The notes under the pieces are model-generated. The model worked only from the letters and a program-made list of their open reading frames with translations. It had not been told where the DNA came from and made no database searches. A DNA stretch of 21,610 nt from JAXHNE01 sp038316995. Lineage in GTDB: Bacteria > Patescibacteriota > Saccharimonadia > Saccharimonadales > JAXHNE01. The stretch is from NCBI GenBank assembly GCA_038316995.1, contig JBBQAZ010000014.1:1-21610 (forward strand), given 5' to 3'. Positions 21,189-21,610 of this stretch are shown here, piece by piece. The position numbers and the translations under genes were made by a program. Positions within the stretch are counted from its first letter, which is position 1. Each line of letters opens with the position of its first letter.

Positions 21189-21266
21189 ATACACTATTTT
21201 ACACTTGTAAATTTCTGTTTTTTGAAACATTTATTGCCTTCGGCAAATGTCCTACCCACGTTCCGC
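21189..21266. other. Non-coding link between tRNA-Glu remnant 1 and the A-type copies
   Basis: A short A/T-rich stretch with one tight hairpin, ATTGCC-TTC-GGCAAAT (about 21232-21247), and an ACGTTCCGCG sequence that also occurs in the A-type copy beside tRNA-Leu (7714-7723). No gene is supported. Confidence 0.4.
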
Positions 21267-21354
21267 GGTCACTTCCAGCGACCCCGTGATTTCATGATAT
21301 CAAGCAAGCTTGATTCAGAAAGTCACCTTGTAACAATCCGCTGGATTGTCTCAC
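21267..21354 (-). repeat. A-type structured element, copy 2
   Basis: In plus coordinates: GGTCAC/GCGACC hairpin (21267-21283). Helix GTGA+TTTC (21286-21293) pairs with GAAA, a bulged G, and TCAC (21318-21326). Inside it lies an ATCAAGC/GCTTGAT hairpin. CCTTG follows, then an ACAATCC/GGATTGT hairpin (21333-21349) and CTCAC. Order, spacing and the single bulge match copy 1 (7710-7796), while every stem is different in sequence and still paired. GCGACCCCG is shared exactly. Confidence 0.65.
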
Positions 21355-21425
21355 CCGAAACTTCTGCTTTGAAAACAAGTTTTCAAGTGAAGATTTCCTT
21401 GCAATCCGGCAGCTGCCGGATCTCA
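21355..21425 (-). repeat. A-type structured element, copy 3
   Basis: This copy follows copy 2 directly and lacks the GGTCAC hairpin. In plus coordinates: GAAA+CTTC (21357-21364) pairs with GAAG, a bulged A, and TTTC (21389-21397). Inside is a TTGAAAAC/GTTTTCAA hairpin (21369-21386). CCTTGC follows, then a perfect ATCCGGC/GCCGGAT hairpin (21404-21421) and CTCAC, which abuts tRNA-Glu remnant 2. Confidence 0.65.
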
Positions 21426-21442
21426 CGTTAGACGACGGAACC
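21426..21442 (-). pseudogene. tRNA-Glu 5' remnant 2 (acceptor stem to D-loop)
   Basis: Seventeen bases match the 5' end of tRNA-Glu from G1 to about position 17, with one change (GGTTCCG for GGTCCCG). The match ends in the D-loop and is followed on the minus strand by TGAGA, the same bases that follow the break in the tRNA-Leu 5' remnant. Confidence 0.65.
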
Positions 21443-21501
21443 TTGCATTCGGAATGCCGCTATAGCGACACCCCGAGCTCGTTGTTTGGCACAACTGACA
21501 A

Positions 21502-21530
21502 ATCGTAGCATAACAGGGGCGAACTGTCGA
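21502..21530 (-). promoter_or_regulatory. Promoter of the tRNA-Glu locus
   Basis: On the minus strand: TCGACA (plus 21525-21530), a 17-base spacer ending in TGC, and TACGAT (plus 21502-21507), that is, a near-consensus -35 with an extended -10. The rest of 21443-21610 holds small hairpins (GCATTC-G-GAATGC, CGCTATAGCG) and no supported gene; an ATG at 21595 begins a frame that leaves the window. Confidence 0.5.
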
Positions 21531-21610
21531 GAGAGTATCGATAGCAATTTGTGATGATTTCTCGTATACTAGTCACCAGATAAGCAAAACCGTAATGTGG
21601 GAATATGATA

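Noticed and set aside
20778..21425. CRISPR array
   Set aside because: The repeats are not directly repeated sequences with uniform spacers; only structure and short motifs are shared, and no cas gene is present.
21222..21431. Plus-strand frame of 69 codons over the A-type copies
   Set aside because: It runs through inverted repeats and tRNA pieces, and the pair-preserving changes between copies do not keep a reading frame.

Overview
The window is compact bacterial DNA: genes abut or overlap, the A+T/G+C balance is moderate, and TGA is used as a normal stop. It most resembles a Candidate Phyla Radiation genome, probably a Saccharibacteria (TM7) chromosome. The case rests on small divergent housekeeping enzymes, genes starting a few bases after a -10 hexamer, envelope proteins with long cytoplasmic tails (sortase, PEGA, DUF3048), and WhiB-like proteins, which are typical of Actinobacteria, the usual hosts of TM7 epibionts. 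The lineage is inferred from style; no rRNA or other phylogenetic marker is present.

Layout. 1-1158: the start of a leftward gene running off the edge and an unrecognised rightward gene. 1161-1865: pyrH, leftward. 1955-6690: rightward genes, mostly overlapping, that repair or clean up DNA and metabolites (exonuclease III, Nudix hydrolase, prolyl-iminopeptidase-like hydrolase, DUF84 NTPase, HAD phosphatase, degenerate NAD(P)HX-dehydratase-like protein). 6731-7417: an unrecognised protein with a possible nuclease-like motif. 7427-7861: an intact tRNA-Leu(CAA) bracketed by hairpin-rich elements and by truncated pieces of a second tRNA-Leu. 7917-11774: envelope proteins (sortase, PEGA protein, DUF4367-like protein). 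11809-13664: gltX and a convergent WhiB-like gene. 13763-16856: DUF3048 lipoprotein-like protein, sensor histidine kinase and single-domain response regulator. 16901-19007: a small coiled-coil protein, then a UmuD-like/UmuC translesion polymerase pair in which the UmuD-like protein lacks its catalytic residues. 19026-19705: a second, canonical WhiB and rlmH. 19712-20474: a strong promoter, a structured leader, a G+C-rich secreted-protein gene and an overlapping 28-codon membrane peptide. 20600-21530: a tRNA-Glu(CTC) locus built like the tRNA-Leu locus, with three truncated tRNA pieces and repeated structured elements.

The most unusual content is in the two tRNA loci. Each intact tRNA is surrounded by broken copies whose breakpoints fall in tRNA loops (D, anticodon or T). 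The sequence attached to the breaks folds into hairpin modules whose stems are kept by compensatory changes between copies while the sequence differs. I recognise no known family. The second notable point is the secreted protein: it ends exactly at a TFTG sequence, and the overlapping -1 frame encodes a hydrophobic segment plus basic tail, so together they look like a sortase sorting signal split across two reading frames. The third is the apparently protease-dead, pre-shortened UmuD'-like partner of UmuC.
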